A stretch of 64,000 bases of DNA from Nocardia albiluteola (GTDB lineage: Bacteria > Actinomycetota > Actinomycetes > Mycobacteriales > Mycobacteriaceae), in contig NZ_JAHKNI010000002.1 in the NCBI RefSeq assembly GCF_018860155.1, positions 288,713 to 352,712 of the forward strand, written 5' to 3'. Every line of letters begins with the position of its first letter. The stretch's first letter is position 1. The notes beneath the pieces were generated by a model. It made no database searches, was not told the origin of the DNA, and saw only the letters and a program-made list of their open reading frames with translations. The position numbers and the translations under genes were made by a program. Of the stretch, positions 23,460 to 31,692 are shown piece after piece.

Positions 23460-25007
23460 ATGAGTGCAGGAACCGACGAAGTTAGATATATCCGCTGTCT
23501 GCGGCGAATACTCTGGTTCATGCTGGCCGCAGGGGCGGCCACTCTCGGCGCGATCGGCGCCATGCTCGTTACCACCGGCCAGGCCTTCGCGCAGCCGGTG
23601 ACCGTTCCCGGAATCGGCGTGATCGAGGTACCGCACTCGAGCGATGTGCCGCGCGCCGGGCTCCCCGGCGCAGCGCCCGCAGTCGAATCATGCGGCCCGG
23701 CGCCCACCCGCAACGTGCTCGGCATCGAATCCTTCGGCCCCGCACCGTCGCCCGCCGCATCCGCGCCCCCGCGCGCCACGGTCCTGCCGATTCCTGCGGC
23801 TTCCGCACCCGCACCCACTTTCGTCGTGCCCGCAGTCGAGTCGGCCGTGCCCGTCCGCGAGGCGATTCGGTCCCTCCGGCCCTCGTTCGAGGCGACCCTG
23901 CCGGTGCGCGAAGCGATTCTGCCCGCGCCCGCCGCTGTTGGGCCCGCGGCCGAGTCGGCCCTGCCCGTCCGCGAGGCGATTCGATCCGCACGCCCCGCGG
24001 CCGCGCGCACTGCGGTCCTGTCGATTCCCGCGGCGTCTTCGCCCGGGTTCGCTTCGGTGGTCACCGCGCTCGATTCGGTTCTGCCGCTTCCCGCGCAGTC
24101 ACGTGCGTCGGTGCTTCCGGCGCTCGAATCGGCCCTACCTATGCGCGAGGCGATTCTGCCCGCACCCGTTTCGGTTGTGCCGGCGGCCGATTCGGCGCGG
24201 CCCGCACACGAACCGACGCTGTCCACACGCGCTTCGCTTGTGCCCGCCGCTGATTCGATCCCGTCCGCACGTGAGGCGATTCGACCCGCGCAGGCAGCGA
24301 TGGCGGCCTCGGTCGAATCGGTCTTACCGACCCGCGAGGCGATCCTGCCCGCACGCGCAACGGCTGTGCCCGCTGCCGAATCGGCCCTGTCTGATCGCGA
24401 GGCGATGGCATCCACGCCCGCCTCGGCGCGACCCATTCCCGCTTCGGTTGTGCCCGAGCTCAACTCGGGCCTGCCGGCCCCGGCCGAACTGCCGGCGGTC
24501 GTGGATTCGGCGCGCAATGCCATCGCCTCCCTCGCGGCCGCCGCGCTCCGGCAGCCGCTCACCCTCCCGCAGTTCGATGGGCGGGCCGCGGCGACGCTGG
24601 CGAGCATTTTGCACTCGGCTCCGCTCGCGCCGCCGGCCTCGGCCGTGCACGTCGCGCCCCGCAAGACCGTCGGCGAGCGGGCCGCCGAGGCCGCGAAGTC
24701 GAAGATCGGGGCCGCCTACGAGTATGGCTCGGCGGGGCCCAACGCCTTCGACTGCTCCGGCCTCGTGCAGTGGTCCTACAAGCAGGCCGATGTCGATCTG
24801 CCCCGCACGAGTTACGCGCAGCTCCGCTCCGGCACCCCGGTCTCGATGAACGATCTGCAGGAGGGTGACATGGTCTCCTTCTACGGCGGCGAGCATTCGG
24901 CCATCTACATCGGCGACGGCAAGGTCGTGCACGCCTCCACCTACGGCCGCGGCGTGGAGGTCTCGCCGCTCTCGGAGATGCCGGTCTGCGGCGCGCGGCG
25001 GTTCTAG
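23460..25007 (+). CDS. Secreted NlpC/P60 peptidoglycan endopeptidase with repeat linker
   Basis: A 515-residue exported protein. A signal peptide (about 1-44, ending AFA-QP) is followed by a long Pro/Ala/Ser-rich region (about 60-380) of degenerate 20-25-residue repeats built around VPAAESALPVREAILPA, and a C-terminal NlpC/P60 domain (about 405-515). The Cys-His-His triad is intact: C432 in FDCSGLV, H479 in GEHSAIYIG and H491 in VVHAST. NlpC/P60 enzymes cut D-Glu-mDAP bonds in the wall stem peptide. GGAGGA precedes the ATG. The stop overlaps that of the convergent M20 gene within CTAG. Confidence 0.93.
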   Translation: MSAGTDEVRYIRCLRRILWFMLAAGAATLGAIGAMLVTTGQAFAQPVTVPGIGVIEVPHSSDVPRAGLPGAAPAVESCGPAPTRNVLGIESFGPAPSPAASAPPRATVLPIPAASAPAPTFVVPAVESAVPVREAIRSLRPSFEATLPVREAILPAPAAVGPAAESALPVREAIRSARPAAARTAVLSIPAASSPGFASVVTALDSVLPLPAQSRASVLPALESALPMREAILPAPVSVVPAADSARPAHEPTLSTRASLVPAADSIPSAREAIRPAQAAMAASVESVLPTREAILPARATAVPAAESALSDREAMASTPASARPIPASVVPELNSGLPAPAELPAVVDSARNAIASLAAAALRQPLTLPQFDGRAAATLASILHSAPLAPPASAVHVAPRKTVGERAAEAAKSKIGAAYEYGSAGPNAFDCSGLVQWSYKQADVDLPRTSYAQLRSGTPVSMNDLQEGDMVSFYGGEHSAIYIGDGKVVHASTYGRGVEVSPLSEMPVCGARRF

Positions 25008-26272
25008 TGAGCGAGCTTGCCGCGGGCCGCAACCACCAGCGCGTTGATCGCCGGGCCGAGCGCCCGGTCCGGATCGGGCGCGAACCTGGGGGAGTGGTTG
25101 GAGGCGGTCCCGGCGGGCAGCACCATCTCCTGGTGCATCCGCCCCAGATCGTCGGCGCTGTACCGATCCAGGTCGAAGCCGCCGATGTGCCAGAACACCG
25201 ACGGACAGCCCGCCGCGGTGGCGAAGGCCCCGAAATCCTCGCTGCCGGTGACCGGATTGGGCAGCGGGATCGCCAGGAAGCCGCTCGCGGCGAAGGCGCC
25301 GAGCAGCCGGGTGGTGTCCTGCTCGGTATTGACGGTCAGCGGAAAGCTGTCGAACACCTCGACGATCGGATCCTTCGGCGCCCCAGCGGATTCGGCCTCG
25401 GCGGCGGCCATCCGGCGGATGCCCGCCAGGACGGTCTCGCGCGAGGTCTCGGTGAAGGTCCGCAGGCTCAGCAGCAGTTCGGCGTCCTCGGCGATGATGT
25501 TCGCGCGGGTGCCCACGTGCAGCGATCCGGGCGTGAGCACCGGCGAGGCCGGCAGCGAGGACTGCTGGGCGGCCAGGCCCTGCAGCCGTTGTACCAGCGA
25601 GGCGGCCATGATCAGCGGATTCACCGCGGCGTGCGGCATCGAGGCGTGCCCGCCCGCGCCGAACAGCCGCACCCGGATCGAATCGGACGCCGCCATCAGC
25701 GCCCCGCCCCGGCTGACGATCACCCCGGCGGGAAGTGGGGCAACATGCTGGCCCAGCACGATCCCCGGGCGCGGAAAACGATCCAGTATCCCGTCGGCGA
25801 TCATGCCCTCCGCCCCGGAGCCGACCTCCTCGGCGGGCTGGAAGACCGCGACGACGGTGCCGGACAACGCCGGTTCCACGGCCAGCCGCGCGCACGCGCC
25901 CAGCAGCGCGGTGACGTGCACATCGTGCCCGCACGCGTGCATGACACCGGGATTGCGCGAGGCGTAGTCGAGCCCGGTCTCCTCCTGCACCGGCAGCGCA
26001 TCCATATCCGCGCGCAACCAGACCACCGGCCCGGGCCCGCCGCCGAGCACGCCGACCACCCCGGTACCGCCCACGCCCTCGGTCACGTCCCAGCCCGGCA
26101 TCGCCCGTAGCTCGTCCGCGACCAGCTTCGCGGTATCGAATTCGGCATGGGACAGCTCGGGGTGCGAATGCAGCTGCCGATAGATCTGCTGCCAGTGCTC
26201 CTCCGCGGCGGGCATGGCATCGATGCCCGCCATCGCCGCGCGTAGGGCGTCATGGATTTCGGTGGAGGTCAC
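25004..26272 (-). CDS. M20 family amidohydrolase (AbgA/IAA-amino acid hydrolase-like)
   Basis: A 422-residue M20D metalloenzyme. Metal-binding motifs are intact: ADMDALPVQEE, HACGHDVH and QPAEEVGSGAEGMI, with a dimerisation-domain GGHASMPH histidine. The family removes acyl groups from N-acyl amino acids (hippurate, p-aminobenzoyl-glutamate, indole-acetyl amino acids). GTG 26272 is chosen because GAAGGAG lies about ten bases upstream. Third gene behind the GMC oxidoreductase and aldehyde dehydrogenase, with a 149-base gap that could hold its own promoter. Confidence 0.9.
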   Translation of the reverse strand: MTSTEIHDALRAAMAGIDAMPAAEEHWQQIYRQLHSHPELSHAEFDTAKLVADELRAMPGWDVTEGVGGTGVVGVLGGGPGPVVWLRADMDALPVQEETGLDYASRNPGVMHACGHDVHVTALLGACARLAVEPALSGTVVAVFQPAEEVGSGAEGMIADGILDRFPRPGIVLGQHVAPLPAGVIVSRGGALMAASDSIRVRLFGAGGHASMPHAAVNPLIMAASLVQRLQGLAAQQSSLPASPVLTPGSLHVGTRANIIAEDAELLLSLRTFTETSRETVLAGIRRMAAAEAESAGAPKDPIVEVFDSFPLTVNTEQDTTRLLGAFAASGFLAIPLPNPVTGSEDFGAFATAAGCPSVFWHIGGFDLDRYSADDLGRMHQEMVLPAGTASNHSPRFAPDPDRALGPAINALVVAARGKLAH

Positions 26273-26421
26273 TTGTGGCGTCTCCTTCGCTGCTGACGGG
26301 CGTTCATGCCTGCGCACACTCACGGTGTATTCCTCCCGAGGATATGGGAGCGTGATTCGGGCTGCGGTGCGCCGAGGATGGGCGCACCACCCGGGATGCG
26401 GGTGGTGCGCCGAGTCCAGCT

Positions 26422-27912
26422 CTATTTCCTCCCGTGCAACAGCGTCAGCATCTTGGCGACCTTCTGATCGGTTTCGGCCGTGCGGGCGAAGGTGGTCAGC
26501 GCCATCAGCGGCGCGAAGCGCTGCCGGGCCACCGCGTGCGCGTAGGTGAACTCGCGCAACCCGTCCGGGCCGTGGATGCGGCCGAATCCGGAATCCCCGA
26601 CGCCGCCGAAGGGGAGCGAGGCGATGGACGGGAAGTTGAAGACGGCGTTGACGCTGACCATGCCCGTGCGCAGCCGGTCGGCCAGCTCCCTGCCGCGGCT
26701 CTTGGAGAACACGGCCGCCGACAGTCCGTACCGGGTGGCGTTGGCCCGGGTGACGGCCTCGTCCATGTCCCGCACCTTGGCGACGGTCAGGGTGGGACCG
26801 AAGGTCTCCTCGGTGATCGCCGGCGCGTCCTCGGGCACGTCGACCAGCACGGTCGGCTGCACCACCTGTCCCTGGATCTCGGCGCCGCCGACCAGCGCCC
26901 GGCCGCCGCGTGCGAGCGCGTCCTCGATGTGGTGGCGGATGACCTCGACCTGCTTGGGCATGGTGATCGGGCCGATCTTCGCCTCCGTATCGACGCCGGC
27001 CCGTAGCTCCCCGGCGCGCGCGACCAGCTTGTCCAGGAAGGCGTCGTAGACCCGTTCGTGCACGTAGACCCGCTCGGTGCCGATGCAGGACTGTCCGGCG
27101 TTCGCCATCCCCGCCCACACCCCGGCCTCGGCCGCGGCGTCCAGATCGGCGTCGGCGTCGACGATCAGCACATCCTTGCCGCCGCACTCGGCGACCAGCG
27201 GCGTCAGCGATTCCGCACAGACCGCCATGACCTTCTTGGCGGTCGCGGTCGACCCGGTGAACGCGATCTTGTCCACGCCGGCCCGGCACAGCGCCGCGCC
27301 GGTCGACCCGTCGCCGGTGAGCAGTTGCAACACCGGCCGTTCCGGGACGATCTGGGCGAACATGTCGACCAGCCACCGGCCGACGCCGGGGGTGAACTCG
27401 CTGGGCTTGAACACCACGGCATTGCCCGCTGCCAGCGCGTAGACGATGGAGCCTAGCGGGGTGAACACCGGATAGTTCCACGGGCCGATCACCCCGATGA
27501 CGCCCAGCGGCTTGTGTTCCACCGAGGCGGCATTGTTGATACTCAGCAGGCCGACACGAGAACTCTTGCGGCCCAGCACCTTTCGTGCATTCTTACCGGC
27601 CCAGACCAGATGCTCGATGGCAAGGGCGGCCTCCAGGCTCGCGTCGGAGTAGGGCTTGCCGGTCTCGTCGTGGATGAGCGCGGCCAGCTGCTCCAGCCGG
27701 CGCACGATCAGCCCGGCGAACTTCGAAAGCCGTTCCGCCCGTTGTGCATAGGTGAGCTCGCACCACCAGCCGAAGGCCTCGCGGGCGTGGTCGACCGCCG
27801 CGACGGCCTCCTCCTGGGTCTGGATCGGATAGGTCCCGACGACCTCGCCGGTACCCGGGCTGTGAACATCGAAAGTTGCTGTGGCAGTGGTGATTTCATG
27901 TGTAGCGGTCAT
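26422..27912 (-). CDS. NAD(P)-dependent aldehyde dehydrogenase
   Basis: A 496-residue ALDH superfamily enzyme oxidising an aldehyde to the acid. Visible are the cofactor-site GPWNYPVFTPL and FTGSTATAKKV, the general-base glutamate in VAECGGKD, and the catalytic cysteine in NAGQSCIGTERV. AAGGAG precedes the ATG. The ATG overlaps the stop of the GMC oxidoreductase gene (ATGA), so an alcohol-to-aldehyde-to-acid relay is likely. The pairing resembles choline dehydrogenase/betaine aldehyde dehydrogenase, but the sequence does not prove that substrate. Confidence 0.93.
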   Translation of the reverse strand: MTATHEITTATATFDVHSPGTGEVVGTYPIQTQEEAVAAVDHAREAFGWWCELTYAQRAERLSKFAGLIVRRLEQLAALIHDETGKPYSDASLEAALAIEHLVWAGKNARKVLGRKSSRVGLLSINNAASVEHKPLGVIGVIGPWNYPVFTPLGSIVYALAAGNAVVFKPSEFTPGVGRWLVDMFAQIVPERPVLQLLTGDGSTGAALCRAGVDKIAFTGSTATAKKVMAVCAESLTPLVAECGGKDVLIVDADADLDAAAEAGVWAGMANAGQSCIGTERVYVHERVYDAFLDKLVARAGELRAGVDTEAKIGPITMPKQVEVIRHHIEDALARGGRALVGGAEIQGQVVQPTVLVDVPEDAPAITEETFGPTLTVAKVRDMDEAVTRANATRYGLSAAVFSKSRGRELADRLRTGMVSVNAVFNFPSIASLPFGGVGDSGFGRIHGPDGLREFTYAHAVARQRFAPLMALTTFARTAETDQKVAKMLTLLHGRK

Positions 27913-29531
27913 CGGTTGCTCTCCTTCGCGGCAGCGGCGGACACGGGCTCGGAGTGACGCCCGCGGATGAGATCGGCGGCCTTCTCGGCGATCATCACCG
28001 TCGGCGCATTGGTATTTCCCCGCACGACGCGCGGCATGATCGAGGCGTCCACGACGCGCAGCCCATCAATCCCTCGCACGCACAACTCCGGATCCACCAC
28101 CGACAGCTCGCCCGTGCCCATCGCGCAGGTGCCGGCGGGATGGAACAGGGTCTGGGTGAAGCGCTCGACGTGGGTGCGCAACGCATCTTCGGTATCCGAT
28201 TCGGGGAGGTGCATGCGCTCGAGGTAGCGGGAAAGCGGTGCGTGCGAGGCGATCTCGACGAGCTGGCGACACGCCGCGACGAGTGCGTCCATATCGCGCG
28301 GATCGGACAGGTACGCCGGATCCAGGGCCGGTCGCCACTGCGGATCGGCCGACCGCAGCCGCAGCCGGCCGCGGCTGTGCACCTCGACGAGCGTCGCCCC
28401 GGCGGTGAACGTCGCGGCCGTGCGCTCGTTGAATCCGTTGTCGTAGAACTCCGTCGGGGCCACGTGGTACTGCATGTCGGGGGCCTCGAGACCGGCGCGG
28501 GTGTGCACGAATCCGCCGCCCTCGCCGATATTCGACGTCAGCGGCCCGCGCCCGCCCAGCTGCCACTGCAGCAGCCGCAGCGGGGTCTCGAAATCGCCCA
28601 GGTCCGAGATGCCCTGGGTGCGCCACAGCATCGGCGTCACCGGATGATCGTGCAGATTCTCGCCGACCCCCGGCAGGTCCAGCGCCACGTCGATGCCGAA
28701 TTCGCGCAGCTGCGCGGCCGGGCCGATGCCCGAAAGCAGCAGCAGCTGTGGCGAATTGATCGCTCCGCCCGACAGCAGCACCTCGGCGCCGGCCCGCGCG
28801 GTGTGCGCCGCGCCCGCCCGCAGATAGTCGACGCCGATCGCGCGGCCGCCGTCGAGCACCACCCGGGTGACGAGCGCGTCCGTGTGCAGGGTGAGGTTGG
28901 GCCGGGACAGCGCCGGGCGCAGATACCCGTCCGCGGTGGACCAGCGGCGTCCGTTGCGGTGGGTCACCTGGAAGCGGCCCGCGCCCTCCTGGGAGGCGCC
29001 GTTGAAATCCTCGGCGCGGGGCAGCCCGGCGGCGACGGCGGCATCGACCCACGCATCGGTGAGGGGGTGGGTGTACCGCCGGTTCTCCACATGCAGCGGG
29101 CCGTCGGTGCCGTGATACTCGGAGACGATGCCGGTATTGGTCTCCGACTTGCGGAAGTACGGCAGTACCTCCTCGTATCCCCAGCCCTCGGCGCCGAAAT
29201 CGCGCCGCCAGCCGTCGTAGTCGGCGCGATTGCCCCGCATGTAGATCATCGCGTTCATCGAGGAGCAGCCGCCCAGGGCCTTCATGCGCGGCCAATAGAC
29301 GGGCCGGGAGTTCAACTGCTTCTGTGGGGTGGTCTCGTAGCGCCAATCCCAGCGGGTGCTCAGCAGCTTGCCCCAGGCCGCCGGAATGGTGATCTCGTCC
29401 GCGGCGTCGACCGGACCCGCCTCGAGCAGCAACACCGACACCGCCGGATCCTCGCTGAGGCGGTGGGCCAGAACGCATCCGGCGCTGCCCGCGCCGACGA
29501 TGATGTAGTCGAAGGTTTCCCGGTCGGGCAC
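27909..29531 (-). CDS. GMC family FAD-dependent alcohol (choline-type) dehydrogenase
   Basis: A 540-residue flavoprotein. FAD-binding Rossmann motif VGAGSAGCVLAHRL at residues 11-24, GMC signature 1 (GGCSSMNAMIYMRG near 86-99), signature 2 (SGGAINSPQLL), and the catalytic His/Asn region with LFHPAGTCAMG and GNTNAPT. It oxidises a primary alcohol, most like choline dehydrogenase. GGAGG stands six bases before the GTG start. First gene of the GMC-ALDH operon, downstream of a MerR regulator on the same strand. Confidence 0.93.
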   Translation of the reverse strand: MPDRETFDYIIVGAGSAGCVLAHRLSEDPAVSVLLLEAGPVDAADEITIPAAWGKLLSTRWDWRYETTPQKQLNSRPVYWPRMKALGGCSSMNAMIYMRGNRADYDGWRRDFGAEGWGYEEVLPYFRKSETNTGIVSEYHGTDGPLHVENRRYTHPLTDAWVDAAVAAGLPRAEDFNGASQEGAGRFQVTHRNGRRWSTADGYLRPALSRPNLTLHTDALVTRVVLDGGRAIGVDYLRAGAAHTARAGAEVLLSGGAINSPQLLLLSGIGPAAQLREFGIDVALDLPGVGENLHDHPVTPMLWRTQGISDLGDFETPLRLLQWQLGGRGPLTSNIGEGGGFVHTRAGLEAPDMQYHVAPTEFYDNGFNERTAATFTAGATLVEVHSRGRLRLRSADPQWRPALDPAYLSDPRDMDALVAACRQLVEIASHAPLSRYLERMHLPESDTEDALRTHVERFTQTLFHPAGTCAMGTGELSVVDPELCVRGIDGLRVVDASIMPRVVRGNTNAPTVMIAEKAADLIRGRHSEPVSAAAAKESNR

Positions 29532-29674
29532 GGCGGCCTCCAGACGATGTGGTTCAGGGTTATCGATCAGGCCCCAGTGTTCGCCACATCGCCTGCCCCC
29601 ACAGCGTTTTCACGTTACTGCCGGTTCGATATATCGCCGCGCCGCCGGGACGACGCGGATATGCGGTTGCGGTA

Positions 29675-30187
29675 TCAGACCGTCGCCATGGGCGCGGCGG
29701 ACGGGATGGCAGCCGACGGTGCACAGTTCGCCACGCTCAGATCCATGCACCCCGCCGCGGCCTGCTGTTCTGTCGGCACATTGCTCTCGTACAGCGCAAT
29801 CTTGCGGTCCAGCACCGCCACGGTCTGCTTCAGCTCTTCGATCTGGGCCAAAACCTCGGCCCGGGTGTGCCGGAACATCTCGAGGCGCTCGGGATAGGTG
29901 GCCTCCCCGGCGCGGACCAGTTCGGCGTACCGGATCATGTCCGCGACCGACATCCCGGTGAGGCGCAGCCTGCCGATCAGCGACAGCCAATTCAGGTCCC
30001 GATCGCTGAATCGGCGCTTACCGGTGTGATCGCGGCCCACCGAGGCGAGCAGGCCGATCCGCTCGTACCAGCGCAACGTGTCACGGGTGAGGCCGGACAG
30101 CTCGGAGGCCTCACCGATCGAGTAACGCGGCCGCTCGTAGTCGGGATGACCGCTCTCGGTGATCGTGTCCCACGTGGCCACGCCCAT
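29675..30187 (-). CDS. MerR family transcriptional regulator
   Basis: A 170-residue MerR protein: winged helix-turn-helix at about residues 23-90 (YSIGEASELSGLTRDTLRWY, then ERIGLL) followed by a long dimerisation helix (RAEVLAQIEELKQTVAVLDRKI). The tail has two cysteines but no clear metal-binding arrangement. ATG 30187 has GGAAGGA upstream and matches the family start; an upstream in-frame ATG at 30223 adds twelve atypical residues. It precedes the GMC-ALDH operon by 143 bases and may control it. Confidence 0.9.
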   Translation of the reverse strand: MGVATWDTITESGHPDYERPRYSIGEASELSGLTRDTLRWYERIGLLASVGRDHTGKRRFSDRDLNWLSLIGRLRLTGMSVADMIRYAELVRAGEATYPERLEMFRHTRAEVLAQIEELKQTVAVLDRKIALYESNVPTEQQAAAGCMDLSVANCAPSAAIPSAAPMATV

Positions 30188-30290
30188 AATTCGTCCTTCC
30201 CTCGACCCCACCACCGTAGTCACCTGGAGTGCACTCCAAGCAACGTCCAGCGCCGCCGGACTTGTTCCGGACCGCCGGGGAAGCGGCGGC

Positions 30291-30659
30291 TCAGCCGCGC
30301 TGGGGGATCTCCTGGACCGCCCACTTGTTGCCGTCGGGGTCGGCGAAGTAGGTGAACAGGCCCCAGCCCTCGTCCTTGACCGGAGAGGCCTCGACGCCCG
30401 CGGCGATCAGCTGCTGATAGGCCTGCTCCGCACTGGAGACGACCATCTGCATGCCGACCACGCTGCCCGGTGCGGCATCGGTGATGCCCTTGCCGAGGCA
30501 GATCGAACAGCCCGACCCCGGCGGGGTGAGCTGGACGAAGCGGATGTCCTCGGTGGGGGTCTCGTCGAAGTCGGCATTGAAGCCGATGGAGGTGTAGAAG
30601 CTCTTGGCGCGATCGACGTCGGTGACGGGGATCGCGACGAGTTCGATTTTCCAGTCCAT
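30291..30659 (-). CDS. Glyoxalase/bleomycin resistance (VOC) family protein
   Basis: About 122 residues forming a single VOC module pair: VAIPVTDVDRAKSFYTSIGF start, the RFVQLTPPGSGCSICLG strand, and FADPDGNKWAVQEIP at the end with the conserved metal-site Glu. Such proteins are metal enzymes or binding proteins with many substrates. ATG 30659 (MDWKIELVAIPV) is the usual family start; an in-frame GTG at 30704 would add 15 residues. Confidence 0.85.
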   Translation of the reverse strand: MDWKIELVAIPVTDVDRAKSFYTSIGFNADFDETPTEDIRFVQLTPPGSGCSICLGKGITDAAPGSVVGMQMVVSSAEQAYQQLIAAGVEASPVKDEGWGLFTYFADPDGNKWAVQEIPQRG

Positions 30660-30742
30660 GGGCATCAGCATGGCACCGGGCACCGACAAGTTCGGGGTCT
30701 TCACCCATGCCCAATCGGGGGGTGCGCGCCTACCCTGAAGAC

Positions 30743-30943
30743 ATGTCCAAAGAGATCGATCGGATCAGGGCGCGTTCGGCGCTGGAGACACTCAGGGAGA
30801 GCCCGGTCATCGCCGCGATCGCGCTGCTGCCGGTGCTCGCGGTCCTGGGGGTCGTGTGGTGGCTGACCAACTGGTTCGTGGCCCTGGTGCTGCTGATCGT
30901 GCTCGGCGTGGTCGTCGTCGTGCGCGGCCGCCTGCTGCACTGA
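30743..30943 (+). CDS. Small two-span membrane protein
   Basis: A 66-residue protein with a charged N-terminus (MSKEIDRIRARSALETLRES) and two adjacent hydrophobic segments (residues 22-40 and 42-60). Unknown function. Divergent from the glyoxalase gene; its stop lies 14 bases from that of the convergent SixA gene. Composition and codon use match the chromosome. Confidence 0.6.
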   Translation: MSKEIDRIRARSALETLRESPVIAAIALLPVLAVLGVVWWLTNWFVALVLLIVLGVVVVVRGRLLH

Positions 30944-30956
30944 GGCCCAGCCGCGC

Positions 30957-31448
30957 CTAGCGCGGCACGTGAAACGTCACCAGCTCGCCGGTTCCCGTAT
31001 CCACCCGCGCCCACGGCAGGTCGAACGTGAGCACAGCCAGCGCCGAGGTGGGGAACTTGCGGCTCAGCTCGGTGGCGGCCGTGCCCGTGCGGTCCGCGGC
31101 CAGTTCCCATGCCGTCTGCGGCATTCCCGGCGCGTGTCCGATCAGCAGTAGCGTGCCGACCTCGTCATCGGTGAGCTGGATCAGCTCGAGCAGTGCGTCC
31201 GGCGTCGCGTCGTAGATGGAGGACTCGAATTCCACCGGCGCGGTGATACCCGTCGCGGCGAGTGTCTGGCGGGTGCGGACCGAGGTCGAGCAGCGCACCG
31301 CATCGATCGGCGGTTGCGTCGCGCGTAACCACTCTCCGGCCAGCCCGGCCTCCCGCCGCCCGCGCGGGGCCAGCGGGCGCTCGTGGTCGATGACACGCTC
31401 GGGGTAATCCGACTTGCCGTGCCGCATCAGAATGAGGGTCCGCGCCAT
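30957..31448 (-). CDS. SixA-type histidine phosphatase
   Basis: A 163-residue histidine phosphatase superfamily protein. The phosphate-binding RHG motif lies at residues 8-10 (LILMRHGKSDYP), followed by RPLAPRGRREA, STSVRTRQTL, and the second catalytic histidine in LLIGHAPGMP. SixA proteins dephosphorylate phosphohistidine; related enzymes hydrolyse small phosphate esters. ATG 31448 gives the family start; the open frame continues upstream without family similarity. Confidence 0.9.
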   Translation of the reverse strand: MARTLILMRHGKSDYPERVIDHERPLAPRGRREAGLAGEWLRATQPPIDAVRCSTSVRTRQTLAATGITAPVEFESSIYDATPDALLELIQLTDDEVGTLLLIGHAPGMPQTAWELAADRTGTAATELSRKFPTSALAVLTFDLPWARVDTGTGELVTFHVPR

Positions 31449-31692
31449 GGCACTACCGTAGGCCGCCGTCGCGAACACCCAAGGTAGGCATCGGCGTTTC
31501 TCGGCCGCTCGGGCGTGCCCGGGGTGTCGCCGACCCGCCCCGGGCACCTCCTGATGAGAGATCGCGCTCACTCTCGAGGCACACTGGGAGTGACGTCACG
31601 TCCATTGCTCATGGGCGAGGGGTGTGACGCATGCCCTGCTCCGACCCCGGGGCGGGGATCAGCCCGAGGATGTTTTCGAGGATCTGCGAGAT

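Noticed and set aside
23222..24664. 480-codon repetitive open frame antisense to the NlpC/P60 gene
   Set aside because: It mirrors the repeats of the sense gene, has no ribosome site and would remove the clear signal peptide and catalytic domain from consideration.
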